From: CAVQBC01 sp963710665
GTDB lineage: Bacteria; Actinomycetota; Thermoleophilia; Solirubrobacterales; Solirubrobacteraceae
Direction: 5' to 3'
Length of the DNA stretch: 64,000 nt
Assembly (NCBI GenBank): GCA_963710665.1
Contig: CAVQBC010000006.1
Location: 372,001-436,000 of the forward strand
The notes under the pieces were generated by a model. It did no database searches. It was not told where the DNA came from and saw only the letters and a program-made list of their open reading frames with translations. A program made the position numbers and the translations under genes. Shown here piece after piece: positions 25,049 to 34,307 of the stretch. Numbering within the stretch: position 1 is the first letter of the stretch; each line of letters starts with the position of its first letter.

Positions 25049-25825
25049 ATGCTGCTCGAGGGCAAGAACGCGGTGATCTACGGATCCGGCGCACTCGGCG
25101 CCGGCATCGCGCGGACCTTCGCGCGCGAGGGCGCGCGGGTGTTCGTGGCCGGGCGCACGCGCGAGAAGGTGGAGGCGGTCGCCGCCGACATCGGCGCGGC
25201 GGGCGGGTCGGCCGAGGCGACGGTGCTCGACGCGCTCGACGAGGCGGCCGTCGACGCGCACGTCGCGGACGTGGTCGCCCGCGCGGGGAGCATCGACGTC
25301 TCGTTCAACCTCACCTCTCGCGAGGACAGGCAGGGCACGCCGCTGATCGACCTGTCGGTCGAGGACCTCACCCGCGGCCCGCACACCGCGCTCGCCTCGC
25401 AGTTCACCACCGCGCGGGCCGCCGCGCGCCGCATGGCCGAGCAGGGCTCCGGGGTCATCCTGTCGGTCACGAGCGGCACGGCGCGCACCCCGTCGCCGGG
25501 GATGGGCAACACCGGGCCGGCGGACGCGGGGGTCGAGCTGCTCATGCGCACGCTCGCGCTCGAGCTCGGCCCGCGGGGCGTTCGCGTGGTGGGCATCTAC
25601 ACGGCGGCGGTCGCCGAGACCCTCACCCGCGAGCGCATCAAGGCGGTCTCGGGCCAGGACGTCGACCCCGCGATGGTGCTCCAGGGGGTGGCCCAGGCGA
25701 CGACGCTGCGCCGGGCGCCGTCGCTCGAGCACGTCGCCGGCACGGCCGCGTTCCTGGCCTCGGACCGCGCCGGGGACATCACGGGGACGACGGTCAACGT
25801 CAGCTGCGGGCTCATCCCCGGCTGA
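25049..25825 (+). CDS. SDR-like Rossmann protein lacking the catalytic Tyr-Lys
   Basis: A 258-residue short-chain dehydrogenase fold. The nucleotide loop is GSGALGAGIA (12-21), and the C-terminal end GTTVNVSCGLIPG is SDR-like. The NNAG motif is replaced by FNLTS, and where YxxxK should lie (aligned to the PADAGVELLMRTLALEL helix) the residues are Thr155 and Asp159. A Ser is kept at 139 or 142. The protein may bind NAD(P) but is unlikely to use the usual SDR chemistry. Its operon partner is an acyl-CoA ligase, so a role in acyl-CoA metabolism is possible. Confidence 0.82.
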   Translation: MLLEGKNAVIYGSGALGAGIARTFAREGARVFVAGRTREKVEAVAADIGAAGGSAEATVLDALDEAAVDAHVADVVARAGSIDVSFNLTSREDRQGTPLIDLSVEDLTRGPHTALASQFTTARAAARRMAEQGSGVILSVTSGTARTPSPGMGNTGPADAGVELLMRTLALELGPRGVRVVGIYTAAVAETLTRERIKAVSGQDVDPAMVLQGVAQATTLRRAPSLEHVAGTAAFLASDRAGDITGTTVNVSCGLIPG

Positions 25826-25830
25826 CCCGG

Positions 25831-27234
25831 TCAGCGCATCAGCGCCAGCACCTGCTCGCGGCTCGGGCCCGGCGGCGGGGCAAGGTCGTCACCGGCGACG
25901 TCGAGGATCCGCTCCGCAAGCCCGGGCCGCCGGAGCACGTCTCGCGGCAGCGTCAGGCAGTTGATCATCTCCGAGCCCGCGCGGAAGATCTCCGCGTCGC
26001 GCGCCATGGCCGCCGGGAGCGCCACCCGGACCCGGCCGGCGTCGTCCGTCGGCGGCGCCGGCGCCTTCCCGGCGCGGTTGGCGTCGATCTCCGCGAGCCG
26101 CGCCCGGTCGGTCGAGACCGTCGCGCGGTACCAGGGCGTGAGCTCGCGCTCGGTCGCCTCGTCCCAGGCGTCCGCGAAGCCGACCCGGTCGTCGCCGTGC
26201 TCGCTGACCACGCGGCGCAGCATCGCCGCGTGCGACAGCCCGAGCGCCATGCCCCGGCCCAGCGAGGGGTTCGTGCACGCCCACGCGTCGCCGACGCTCG
26301 CGACGCCCGCCACCGGGCCGGCGCCGTCGCCGGCGAAGCGGCGGTAGCGGTCGATCGCGCCGCCCATCGGCAGGATCCCGGTGATCGGCACGCCGTCGAG
26401 CCAGTGCGCCTGCAGCGGGCACGCGGCCACGAGCGCCGTCCACCGCGACGGGTCGCGCAACCCCTTGAGCACGCGGTCGCGCGACGACGCGTACACGGTG
26501 ATCGACCACGTCCCGGCGTCCGACGGGATGGTGATCACCGAGAAGCACGCGTAATGGATGAGGAACTGGCCGCGGAGGGACGGCAGGCGGCCGTCCCGCG
26601 ACCGGAAGAAGCGCGTGTAGTAGAGGAAGCCGGAGTCCGCGGACTCCTCGTGGACGTGCCCGGCGCCGGCGTCGGCGAGCATCGCCGGCAGCGCGGACCG
26701 GCGGCCGCCGGCATCGACGACGAGGTCGGCGGCGTGCGCCCGGCCGGTGTCGTCACGTACGCCCGCGACGTGCACGCGGCCGCCGATGCTGCGGGTCTCG
26801 ACCGACTTCACCGACACCCCGCGGCGGACCTCGAGGCCGTCCTGGGCCTCGGCGGCGCGCCCGAGCACCTGCTCGATCGTGGTCCGGCGCGCGGTCAGCG
26901 TCATCAGCCGCTCGTCGCCCGGCCACGGGGCGCGGTCGGCGACGGACTCGGGCATCCGGTCGACGGCATCGAGGCGCAGCCCGCCGGCCGCCTCGAGCGC
27001 CCGGCGCACGTCGGGCAGCTCGTCGTCGAGCACCTGCCGGCCGCGCGCCTGCAGGAGGTGCGCCTGCCGGAACTGCGCGACGCCGTCGCGGCCCCAGCGC
27101 TCCCAGGCCGCCTCGGGGCTCTCCGGCACGGGCGCGGCGTCGCGCTCGAGCACCGTGACGTCGTGCCCGTCGCGGGCCAGCATCATTCCGGCGGCGAGTC
27201 CGCACAGGCCGGCGCCGAGCACGATCGCGTTCAT
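25831..27234 (-). CDS. FAD-dependent oxidoreductase of the geranylgeranyl-reductase/halogenase type
   Basis: A 467-residue flavoprotein. The dinucleotide motif VLGAGLCGLAAGMML is at the N-terminus, DLVVDAGGRRS follows near 175, and the FAD-contacting GD motif is in SVGDAWACTNPSLGRGMALGLSHA. The overall plan resembles single-component monooxygenases, tryptophan halogenases and geranylgeranyl reductases. The halogenase K-x-W-x-I signature is not visible. Substrate is unknown. It is convergent with the SDR gene (5-bp gap). Confidence 0.8.
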   Translation of the reverse strand: MNAIVLGAGLCGLAAGMMLARDGHDVTVLERDAAPVPESPEAAWERWGRDGVAQFRQAHLLQARGRQVLDDELPDVRRALEAAGGLRLDAVDRMPESVADRAPWPGDERLMTLTARRTTIEQVLGRAAEAQDGLEVRRGVSVKSVETRSIGGRVHVAGVRDDTGRAHAADLVVDAGGRRSALPAMLADAGAGHVHEESADSGFLYYTRFFRSRDGRLPSLRGQFLIHYACFSVITIPSDAGTWSITVYASSRDRVLKGLRDPSRWTALVAACPLQAHWLDGVPITGILPMGGAIDRYRRFAGDGAGPVAGVASVGDAWACTNPSLGRGMALGLSHAAMLRRVVSEHGDDRVGFADAWDEATERELTPWYRATVSTDRARLAEIDANRAGKAPAPPTDDAGRVRVALPAAMARDAEIFRAGSEMINCLTLPRDVLRRPGLAERILDVAGDDLAPPPGPSREQVLALMR

Positions 27235-27293
27235 GCGGTGCTGGACGCCGTGCGCGCGGCTTCATTCCGCGCCCGGCGGGGAGACCGCAGGCG

Positions 27294-27809
27294 TCAGTCG
27301 CCGCCAAAGCGGTACGTCGTCTGGCCGTGCGGGTCCTTGGCGAAGGCCATGACCTTGTCCGGTTCGATCCGGAACACGGCGGCGAGGTTCTCGCCGCCGC
27401 CGCCGAACATGCCGTCGACGACGTCGAAGTGCCAGAAGCTGCCGTATTTCGCCTCGATGGCGTCGGCCACGCGCTGCAGGACGTCGTCGTCGGAGATCCG
27501 CACGGCCGTGCCCTCGACGACCACGTCGAGCCCTTCGGCCCAGGTGTTGGTGCCGGTGGTCAGCGCCACGCGCGGGGCGTGCTCGAGGTTGCGGTACTTC
27601 TGCTCGCCCGGCCCGGTGCAGAAGTGCATCGCGCCCTCGTGCGCGACGCCGATCAGCGGCGTGACGTGCGGGCGCCCGTCGGCGCGCACGGTGGTCAGCC
27701 AGTACAGCTCGGCGCGCTCGAGCGCGTCCGCGACGTCCTGCCACGGCGTCGGGCCGGCCTCAGGGTCGCTGAAGCGGCGGTCGAGCGCGGCGGTGGGGGC
27801 GAGGCTCAT
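27294..27809 (-). CDS. Pyridoxamine 5'-phosphate oxidase-fold protein (flavin/F420-type)
   Basis: A 171-residue split-barrel flavin- or F420-binding protein. The N-terminal strands ELYWLTTVRADGRPHVTPL and YRNLEHAPRVALTTGTNTW are typical. The ATG at 27809 is preferred over an upstream one at 27833 because AGGAGGTG lies just before it and inside the longer form. In actinomycetes this family often uses F420 for small reductions. It may be co-transcribed with the NTF2-like gene behind it (58-bp gap). Cofactor and substrate are unproven. Confidence 0.83.
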   Translation of the reverse strand: MSLAPTAALDRRFSDPEAGPTPWQDVADALERAELYWLTTVRADGRPHVTPLIGVAHEGAMHFCTGPGEQKYRNLEHAPRVALTTGTNTWAEGLDVVVEGTAVRISDDDVLQRVADAIEAKYGSFWHFDVVDGMFGGGGENLAAVFRIEPDKVMAFAKDPHGQTTYRFGGD

Positions 27810-27867
27810 GTCGGCACCTCCTGGGGTCGCCATCGGTGTCCGTTACGACCCGGCCGGCGGCGCGGAC

Positions 27868-28260
27868 TCATCGGTCGGACGCGGGCCCGTCCGCCGGGCG
27901 GAACCCGGAGCACAGCACGCGCAGCCACTCGATCCGCCCGTCGCGCGCGGCGAGATAGGCCTGCTGCTCGACGAGGAAGCGGCCCTTCGGGTTGCGGACA
28001 CGGAAGCGGTAGCCGATCCGCTCGCGGTCCGCGAACGCGTCGCCCTCCAGCCGCTCGAGCGCCAGGATCTCGTCGGTCTCCTCGAACCAGCGGGTGAGGA
28101 TGCCCGAGATCACGGCGTCCGGGCCGGTGGCCTCCCAGGCGCGACTCGGTGTCAGCCCGCGGAAGTCGATGTGCGGATCGAAGAGGTCGCGGATGCGGTC
28201 GAAGTCCTTGGCGGCGAGCGCCCGGGCGAACGCCGCTCCGAGAGTGACCGTTTCCGGCAC
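27868..28260 (-). CDS. SnoaL/NTF2-like protein
   Basis: A 130-residue alpha+beta cone-fold domain. The start FARALAAKDFDRIRDLFDPH then IDFRGLTP, and the middle FLVEQQAYLAARDGRIEWLR, match SnoaL_2/DUF4440-type proteins. A GTG at 28260 starts it. Enzyme activity cannot be predicted; small cyclases, dehydratases and stress-associated proteins share the fold. It is divergent from the membrane protein with 45 bp between starts. Confidence 0.78.
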   Translation of the reverse strand: MPETVTLGAAFARALAAKDFDRIRDLFDPHIDFRGLTPSRAWEATGPDAVISGILTRWFEETDEILALERLEGDAFADRERIGYRFRVRNPKGRFLVEQQAYLAARDGRIEWLRVLCSGFRPADGPASDR

Positions 28261-28305
28261 GGCGACATTCTGCACCGGGCCCGGAGGCTCGTCTACGGTT
28301 GCGCC

Positions 28306-29301
28306 ATGGCGGACACGCGCGTCGCCTCGCGCTCGCTCTGGGTGCCGCCCCCGGCGGTGCTCACGGTCGTGTGGACGGCGCTCGGCATCCTGGTGGCCGT
28401 CTACGCCGCGCACGAGGCGCTCGGGCTGGCCGCCGGCTCGAGGGACCTCTTCGAGCAGTGGATCTACGACGGCCTGCTGTGGGCCTCGGCCGCCGCCTGC
28501 CTCGGCGGGGCGCTGAGCGAGCAGCGCGGCCGCGTGGCGTGGCTGCTGATGACGGTCGCGCTCGCGTGCTGGGCGCTCGGCGACACGATCTGGTCGATCC
28601 GCTTCGGCAACGCCGACGCGGGCCCCGTCACGAGCATCGAGGACATCTTCTGGCTGGCCTGGTACCCGCTGGTCGTCGCGGCGCTGGTGCTGCTGGTGCG
28701 CGACCGCGTCCCCGGCTTCGAGCTGCACCGCTGGATCGACGGGGTCGTCGTGATGCTGCTGGTCGCGACGCCGTGGGTCGCGCTCTTCCTGACCCCGGTC
28801 TCGGAGGAGTCGCACGTCGGCACGCTGGCGGAGACCGTCGCGTTCGCCTACCCGCTGGGCGACGCCGTGCTGGTGGGCGCCGTGGTCGGCGTCTATGCGC
28901 TGATGGCCTGGCGACCGGGCCGCATGTGGCTCGTGCTCGGGATCGGGCTCACCGCGATGGGGCTCGCGGACGCGATCTCGTCCGTGCAGGTGCTCGGCAC
29001 CGATGCCAACGCCGAGACCGGGCTCTACACCACGGCATGGGTCGGCGGCGCGGTCCTGATCGCCTATGCCTCCTGGCAGCCCCATCCCGGTCGCCTCGAG
29101 CCGCGTGAGGTCACCGGATGGCGAGCGATCGCCCTCCCGCTCGTGGCGCAGTGCGTCGCGATCTCCATCCAGGCCTACGCGTACTTCGACGAGCTGCCCC
29201 GGATCGAGCGCGCCCTGACCATCGTCGTGCTGCTGATCGCGATCGTGCAGATCATCGTCGCCCGGCCGCGCGCGGGGCCGTCGGCGTCCTCGGCCTCGTA
29301 G
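28306..29301 (+). CDS. Stand-alone multi-helix membrane sensor-like domain
   Basis: A 331-residue membrane protein with about nine helices. The loop-helix LACWALGDTIWSIRF and IEDIFWLAWYPLVVAALVLL is a pattern I associate with the N-terminal membrane domain of actinobacterial GGDEF/EAL diguanylate cyclases. The reading frame ends with a short Ser/Ala tail (GPSASSAS) just where the output domain would begin. No GGDEF or EAL module follows; the next gene starts 12 bp later. So this is either a natural truncation, a partner sensor, or a separate family. Ligand unknown. Confidence 0.6.
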   Translation: MADTRVASRSLWVPPPAVLTVVWTALGILVAVYAAHEALGLAAGSRDLFEQWIYDGLLWASAAACLGGALSEQRGRVAWLLMTVALACWALGDTIWSIRFGNADAGPVTSIEDIFWLAWYPLVVAALVLLVRDRVPGFELHRWIDGVVVMLLVATPWVALFLTPVSEESHVGTLAETVAFAYPLGDAVLVGAVVGVYALMAWRPGRMWLVLGIGLTAMGLADAISSVQVLGTDANAETGLYTTAWVGGAVLIAYASWQPHPGRLEPREVTGWRAIALPLVAQCVAISIQAYAYFDELPRIERALTIVVLLIAIVQIIVARPRAGPSASSAS

Positions 29302-29313
29302 GGTGTGAGGCCC

Positions 29314-30039
29314 ATGTGCGGCCGCTACACCCTCACCGACGTCGACGGGCACCGGATGGCCCAGCGCTACGACTTCGACGAGCGGGGCATCGACCCCGCC
29401 ACGCTCGGGCGCTTCAACGTGTGCCCGACCGAGTCGGTGCTCGCGGTCACCGAGCCCGAGCCGCGACGGCGCGCGCCGCTGACGGTGCGCTGGGGCCTCG
29501 TGCCCCGCTCGGCCCAGGCGGTCGGGAAGGGCTCCCAGCCGATCAACGTCCGCTCGGAGACCGCGGCGGGCAACCGCTGGTTCGGCTCGCTGATGGCCAA
29601 GGGCGGCCGCTGCCTCGTGCCGGCGGACGGGTGGTACGAGTGGCTGCGCTCCGAGGACCCCAAGGGCGCGCGCGTCCCGTTCCACCACCGGGTCGACGAC
29701 GGTGCGCCGTTCGCGTTCGCCGGCCTCTGGAGCCGCGTGCAGGTCGGCGGGCAGGACGTCGTGTCCGCGGCGATCCTCACGACCGCGGCGAACGAGGTGG
29801 CCGCCCGGCTGCACGACCGCATGCCGTGCGTGCTGGCCGGCCCGGAGGCGGAGGCGGCGTGGCTGTCCGGCGACGTCGACGCCGCGTCCGCGAGCGAGCT
29901 GCTGGCGCCGCTGGACGCCGCGCGCACGAGCGCGTTCCCGGCCAACCCGGCCGTCAACCGCGCCGGCGTGGAGCGCCCCGACCTGCTCGTCCCTCCGAAA
30001 CCATCCCCACCCGCCCCCGAGCAGCTCCAGCTGGGCTGA
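29314..30039 (+). CDS. SRAP protein (HMCES/YedK family)
   Basis: A 241-residue SOS-response-associated peptidase-fold protein. The start at 29314 gives MCGRYTL, and Cys2 must be N-terminal after Met removal to crosslink abasic DNA. An upstream GTG at 29305 would destroy this. Other landmarks are PINVRSETAAG, GRCLVPADGWYEW (acidic), and the catalytic His in LHDRMPCVL. The role known from E. coli YedK and human HMCES is protection of abasic sites in single-stranded DNA. It overlaps the peptidase by one base (TGATG). No LexA box was recognised. Confidence 0.92.
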   Translation: MCGRYTLTDVDGHRMAQRYDFDERGIDPATLGRFNVCPTESVLAVTEPEPRRRAPLTVRWGLVPRSAQAVGKGSQPINVRSETAAGNRWFGSLMAKGGRCLVPADGWYEWLRSEDPKGARVPFHHRVDDGAPFAFAGLWSRVQVGGQDVVSAAILTTAANEVAARLHDRMPCVLAGPEAEAAWLSGDVDAASASELLAPLDAARTSAFPANPAVNRAGVERPDLLVPPKPSPPAPEQLQLG

Positions 30040-31151
30040 TGGCCTCCCCGGTCGTCGAGCTCACGCTCGACCTGGTCCGCCTGGACACCGTCAACCCACC
30101 CGGCGACGAGGCGCCAGTCGCCGACCTGCTCGGCGAGCGCCTGGAGGCGGCGGGGCTCGAGGTCGCCCGCCATGACCTCGCGCCCGGGCGCCCGAACCTC
30201 GTCGCGCGCCTCCCGGGGCGCGACCCGGAACGCCCGGCGCTGAGCCTCACCGGCCACCTCGACACCGTGCCGCTCGGGCGCGCGCCGTGGTCGCGCGACC
30301 CCTTCGGCGAGCAGGACGGCGGCCGGCTCTACGGCCGCGGGACCACCGACATGAAGGGCGGCCTCGCGGCGATCGTGCTCACCGCCGAGCGGATCGCCGA
30401 GCTCGGCCCGCCCGAGGCGGGGCTCGAGATCGTGCTGTGCGCGGGGGAGGAGACCGGCTGCGAGGGCGCGATCGCGCTCGCGGCCACGCCCGGGGCGCTG
30501 GGCCGCGCGGGCGCGCTGCTCGTCGCCGAGCCGACCGACAACGTCCCCTGCGTCGCCCACAAGGGGATGGTGTGGGTCGAGGCGAGCACCGACGGGCGCT
30601 CCGCCCACGGCTCCGCCCCGCACCTCGGCGTCAACGCGATCTACCCGCTCGCCCGCGCGGTCGCCGCGCTCGAGGACGTGCGCTTCGACGTCGACGCGCA
30701 CCCGGTGCTGGGCGACCCGACCCTCAGCGTCGGCACCATCGAGGGCGGCGTCAACGTCAACTCGGTGCCCGACGGCGCCCGCGCGCACATCGACGTGCGC
30801 ACGGTTCCCGGCCTTGACGCCGACGCGGTGCTCGACGCGCTGCGCGCCGCCGCCGGGCCGGACGTGGCGCTCGAGCCCTGGGTGGCGCTCGGCCCCGTCG
30901 AGACCGACCCCGGCGACCCGTGGGTGGCGCAGGTCTACGACGCGTTCGGGGCGCCCGCCGAGCCCCGCGGCATGGCCTACTTCACCGACGCCGCCGCGCT
31001 CGCGCCCGCCTACGGCGGCGTGCCGACGATCATCTGCGGGCCGGGCGACACCGGCCAGGCCCACCAGACGGACGAGTGGATCGACGTCGGGCGGCTCGAG
31101 GCGGCCGCCGGCGCCTACGTCGAGATCGCGCGGTCCTGGTGCGGGGTCTGA
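30039..31151 (+). CDS. M20-family metallopeptidase (ArgE/DapE/ACY1 type)
   Basis: A 370-residue di-zinc hydrolase. Metal and catalytic motifs are LTGHLDTVP (His, Asp), GRGTTDMKGG (bridging Asp), GEETGCEG (general-base Glu pair), AEPT, and the C-terminal GQAHQTDEW (His). A lid domain (about 180-290) contains KGMVWVEASTDGRSAHGS. It would deacylate or desuccinylate an amino-acid derivative. True DapE cannot be separated from ArgE by sequence alone. The start shares one base with the SRAP stop, and the 3' end overlaps the convergent ligase by 37 bp. Confidence 0.88.
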   Translation: MASPVVELTLDLVRLDTVNPPGDEAPVADLLGERLEAAGLEVARHDLAPGRPNLVARLPGRDPERPALSLTGHLDTVPLGRAPWSRDPFGEQDGGRLYGRGTTDMKGGLAAIVLTAERIAELGPPEAGLEIVLCAGEETGCEGAIALAATPGALGRAGALLVAEPTDNVPCVAHKGMVWVEASTDGRSAHGSAPHLGVNAIYPLARAVAALEDVRFDVDAHPVLGDPTLSVGTIEGGVNVNSVPDGARAHIDVRTVPGLDADAVLDALRAAAGPDVALEPWVALGPVETDPGDPWVAQVYDAFGAPAEPRGMAYFTDAAALAPAYGGVPTIICGPGDTGQAHQTDEWIDVGRLEAAAGAYVEIARSWCGV

Positions 31152-32707
31152 TCCGAGCGCTCGCGATCGCGCAGCACGTGCTTCTGGATCTTGCCGGTCG
31201 AGGTGCGGGGCAGCTCCCCGAACTCCACCGCCGCCGGGCGCTTGAAGCGCGCGAGGTGCTGTCCCGCGAACTCGATCAGCTCGTCCTCGCCGGCCTCCTC
31301 GCCTGAGCGGAGCTCCACGAACGCCTTCGGCCGCTCGCCCCAGCGCTCGTCGGGCGTCGCCACGACCGCCACCTCGAGCACGGCCGGATGGCGGGAGAGG
31401 ACCTGCTCGACCTCGATCGTCGAGACGTTCTCGCCGCCGGAGATCACGATGTCCTTGGCGCGGTCGCGCAGCTCGATATGGCCGTCGGGGTGCCAGACCG
31501 CGAGGTCGCCGGTGTGGAACCAGCCGCCGCGGAACGCCTCCTCGGTCTCCTCCGGCGCCTCGTGGTAGCCGGACATCACGGTGTTGCCGCGCAGCACGAC
31601 CTCCCCGAGCGTCTCCGCGTCGCGCGGGACGTCGGCCATGTCGTCGTCGACGATCCGGACGCGCTCGCCGGCCAGGAACGCCTGGCCCTGGCGGGCCGCG
31701 ATGCGCGCCTGCTCGTCGTCTTCGAGGTCGTCCCAGGCCGGGTCCCAGGTGCAGCTCGTGTGTGGCCCGTAGCACTCGGTGAGGCCGTAGAGGTGGCGCG
31801 GGTGCAGGTTGAGCTCCTCCATGCGCGCCAGCAGCGTGGGGGTGGGCGGCGCCCCGCCGGTCGGCACGTTGACCGCCTGCTCGAGCCGGTGGGCGGCCGG
31901 GTCGTTGACGATGCCGATGTGCACGGTGGGCGCGCCGCAGAAGTGCGTGACGCGCTCGGCCTCGAAGAGCTCCCAGATCCGCCCGGGCTCGACCTTGCGC
32001 AGGCACACGTGCGTGGCGGCCACCGCGGTCACCGCCCACGGGAAGCACCAGCCGTTGCAGTGGAACATCGGCAGCGTCCACAGGTAGGTGCTCTCGCCCT
32101 TCAGCCCGCACTCGAGCGCGAGGCCGAGCGCCATCAGGTACGCGCCGCGATGGGTGACCACGGCGCCCTTGGGCTGCCCGGTCGTGCCCGAGGTGTAGTT
32201 GATCGAGAGCGGCTCCTCCTCGTCGGCGAGCCACGACTCGACGGGCTCCGGCGACCCCTCGGCCAGGAAGCGCTCGTAGGGGTCGTCGTCCGCGCCGCTG
32301 TCGTGCACGTCGACGACCTCGATGCCGTCGAGGTCGACCTCGGACAGGCTCTCGCGCAGCTCGCGGTCGACCAGCACGAGCCGCGGCCGCGAGGCGGCGA
32401 CGATGTCCGCGACCTCGCGGGCGTGCAGGCGGATGTTGATCGGCACGAGCACCCCGCCGGCCGCCGGCACGCCGTAGTGCGCCTCGAGGATGGCGGGGGA
32501 GTTCGGGCACAGCACCGCCACCCGGTCGTGGTGCTCGAGGCCCCGCCCGCGCAGCGCCGAGGCGAGGCGGTTGGCGCGCGCGGCGAGCGTGGCGTAGGTG
32601 TGCCGCCGCTCGCCGTGCACCACCGCGGTGTGCTCCGGCACCAGCCCCGCGCTGCGCTCGAGGAACGCGACGGGGGTCACCTCGGTGCGGTCGGGGCGCT
32701 CGGCCAT
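31115..32707 (-). CDS. AMP-binding acyl-CoA synthetase
   Basis: A 530-residue ANL enzyme, distinct from the one at 23387. Motifs are NYTSGTTGQPKGAVVTHRG, the DmdB/acyl-CoA-ligase stretch PMFHCNGWCFPWAV, YGLTECYGP, HTGDLAVWHPDGH, and Lys in TSTGKIQKHVL. These resemble short- or medium-chain and methylmercaptopropionate-type ligases. It lies 28 bp behind the SSS symporter on the same strand, so a carboxylate is probably imported and activated by one operon. Its start ATG is near 32707 and the last 37 bp overlap the M20 peptidase gene. Confidence 0.9.
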   Translation of the reverse strand: MAERPDRTEVTPVAFLERSAGLVPEHTAVVHGERRHTYATLAARANRLASALRGRGLEHHDRVAVLCPNSPAILEAHYGVPAAGGVLVPINIRLHAREVADIVAASRPRLVLVDRELRESLSEVDLDGIEVVDVHDSGADDDPYERFLAEGSPEPVESWLADEEEPLSINYTSGTTGQPKGAVVTHRGAYLMALGLALECGLKGESTYLWTLPMFHCNGWCFPWAVTAVAATHVCLRKVEPGRIWELFEAERVTHFCGAPTVHIGIVNDPAAHRLEQAVNVPTGGAPPTPTLLARMEELNLHPRHLYGLTECYGPHTSCTWDPAWDDLEDDEQARIAARQGQAFLAGERVRIVDDDMADVPRDAETLGEVVLRGNTVMSGYHEAPEETEEAFRGGWFHTGDLAVWHPDGHIELRDRAKDIVISGGENVSTIEVEQVLSRHPAVLEVAVVATPDERWGERPKAFVELRSGEEAGEDELIEFAGQHLARFKRPAAVEFGELPRTSTGKIQKHVLRDRERSDQTPHQDRAIST

Positions 32708-32735
32708 CGGGCGAAGCCTACGAGAGCACGGGCTG

Positions 32736-34307
32736 CTAGCCGGATCCCTCCGCGCCCAGTCCGGTCTCGGCCCGCACGTGGAGCTCGTGGTAGGAGCGCT
32801 CCGTCGCCCCCTCGCTGCTCAGCATGGTGCCGAGCCAGCAGAACAGGAAGCCCAGCGGGAAGGTCACGAGCGCCGGGTTCGCCAGCGGGATCGGGGAGCC
32901 CTGGGCGTCCGGCCCCGGCCAGACCGCGGGACTGAGCACGATCAGCACCAACGAGACGACGAGGCTGCCGACCACGCCGCAGATCGCGCCCATGGTGTTG
33001 AAGCGCGGCCAGAACAGCGCCAGCAGCAGGGCGGGCAGGTTCGCGCTCGCCGCGATGGCGAACGCCAGCCCCACGAGGATCGACACGTTGAAGCCCTCGC
33101 CGCAGAGGATCGAGACACCGATCGCGAAGATGGCGAGGACGATCGCGGCGATCTTGGCCACGACCACCTCCTCGTGCTCGGAGTCGCGGTTGTGGCGCAC
33201 GACGTTCGACCACAGGTCGTGGGCCACTCCGCCCGAGGCGGAGATCACGAGCCCGGCCACGACGGCGAGGATCGTCGCGAACGCGACGGCGCTGATCACG
33301 GCCAGGAACAGGTCGCCGCCGACGGTGCCCGCGCCGCCGCCGAGCTCCTCGGCCAGCAGCGGAGCGGCGAGGTTGCCGCCGGCGCTCGCCTCCTCGGCGC
33401 CGGCGCCGAGGATGGCCCGGGCGCCCAGGCCCACGAGCATGATCATGATGTAGAAGCTGCCGATCAGCAGCACCGCCCACCAGACCGAGCTGCGCGCCGC
33501 GCGCGCGTCGGGCACGGTGAAGAAGCGCATGAGGATGTGCGGCAGCCCGGCGGTGCCGAGCAGGAACGCCAGTCCGAACGAGATGCCGTTGATCGCGTCG
33601 GGGTGCTGCAGCCCGCCCGACAGGTAGGCCTTGCCGTCCGAGCTCTCCGCCGCCGCCTGCTTGAAGAGCTCCAGCGGGTTGAAGCTGGTCTTCGCCAGCA
33701 CGAGCACGGTCAGCACGACGCCCGCCGTCATCAGCATGCCGGCCTTGATGATCTGCACCCAGGTCGTGGCGAGCATCCCGCCGAAGATCACGTAGACCAC
33801 CATGAAGGTGCCCGTAAGGACGACGGAGATCGCGAAGTCGATGCCGGCCAGCGCCTGGATCAGCACGCCGGCGCCGACCATCTGCGCGACGAGGTAGACG
33901 AAGGCCACGCTCATCGTGCCGAGCGCGGCGACCACGCGTGCCGGGCGCTGGCGCAGGCGGAAGCTCAGCACGTCGGCCATCGTGAACTTGCCGGCGTTGC
34001 GCATCCGCTGGGCCAGCAGCAGTAGGACGGGCAGGAAGGCGACGAGCGCGCACACCAGGCCGACGAACCCGTCGAGCCCGAAGAAGTAGATCAGCCCGGC
34101 GAAGCCGAGGAACGACGCCGCCGACATGTAGTCGCCCGCGACGGCGAAGCCGTTCTGCAGGCCCGAGATCCCGCGCCCCGCGGCCCAGAACTCGGTCGCG
34201 GTGCGGGTGCGCTTGGACGCCCAGTAGGTGACGACCAGCGTGACGCTCAACACGGCGGCGAAGACGACGAGGGCCAGCGTGTTGACCCCGGCGGCGAGGA
34301 CGGTCAT
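32736..34307 (-). CDS. Solute:Na+ symporter (SSS family), ActP-like
   Basis: A 523-residue transporter with about thirteen helices. GRGISGLQNGFAVAGDYMSA is the ActP/acetate-permease hallmark near the start, and the sequence then follows the LeuT-fold SSS pattern. It overlaps the DUF485 gene by ATGA. ActP imports acetate and small monocarboxylates; here the downstream acyl-CoA synthetase supports a carboxylate substrate. The ATG at 34307 was preferred to one 29 codons upstream, whose Arg/Pro-rich extension lies within the DUF485 frame. Confidence 0.9.
   Translation of the reverse strand: MTVLAAGVNTLALVVFAAVLSVTLVVTYWASKRTRTATEFWAAGRGISGLQNGFAVAGDYMSAASFLGFAGLIYFFGLDGFVGLVCALVAFLPVLLLLAQRMRNAGKFTMADVLSFRLRQRPARVVAALGTMSVAFVYLVAQMVGAGVLIQALAGIDFAISVVLTGTFMVVYVIFGGMLATTWVQIIKAGMLMTAGVVLTVLVLAKTSFNPLELFKQAAAESSDGKAYLSGGLQHPDAINGISFGLAFLLGTAGLPHILMRFFTVPDARAARSSVWWAVLLIGSFYIMIMLVGLGARAILGAGAEEASAGGNLAAPLLAEELGGGAGTVGGDLFLAVISAVAFATILAVVAGLVISASGGVAHDLWSNVVRHNRDSEHEEVVVAKIAAIVLAIFAIGVSILCGEGFNVSILVGLAFAIAASANLPALLLALFWPRFNTMGAICGVVGSLVVSLVLIVLSPAVWPGPDAQGSPIPLANPALVTFPLGFLFCWLGTMLSSEGATERSYHELHVRAETGLGAEGSG

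Noticed and set aside
23128..29301. A roughly 2,000-codon uninterrupted frame
   Set aside because: It passes through several well-supported genes in other frames, is dominated by Arg, Ala, Gly and Pro, and shows a recognisable protein only in its last 331 codons, which are annotated separately.
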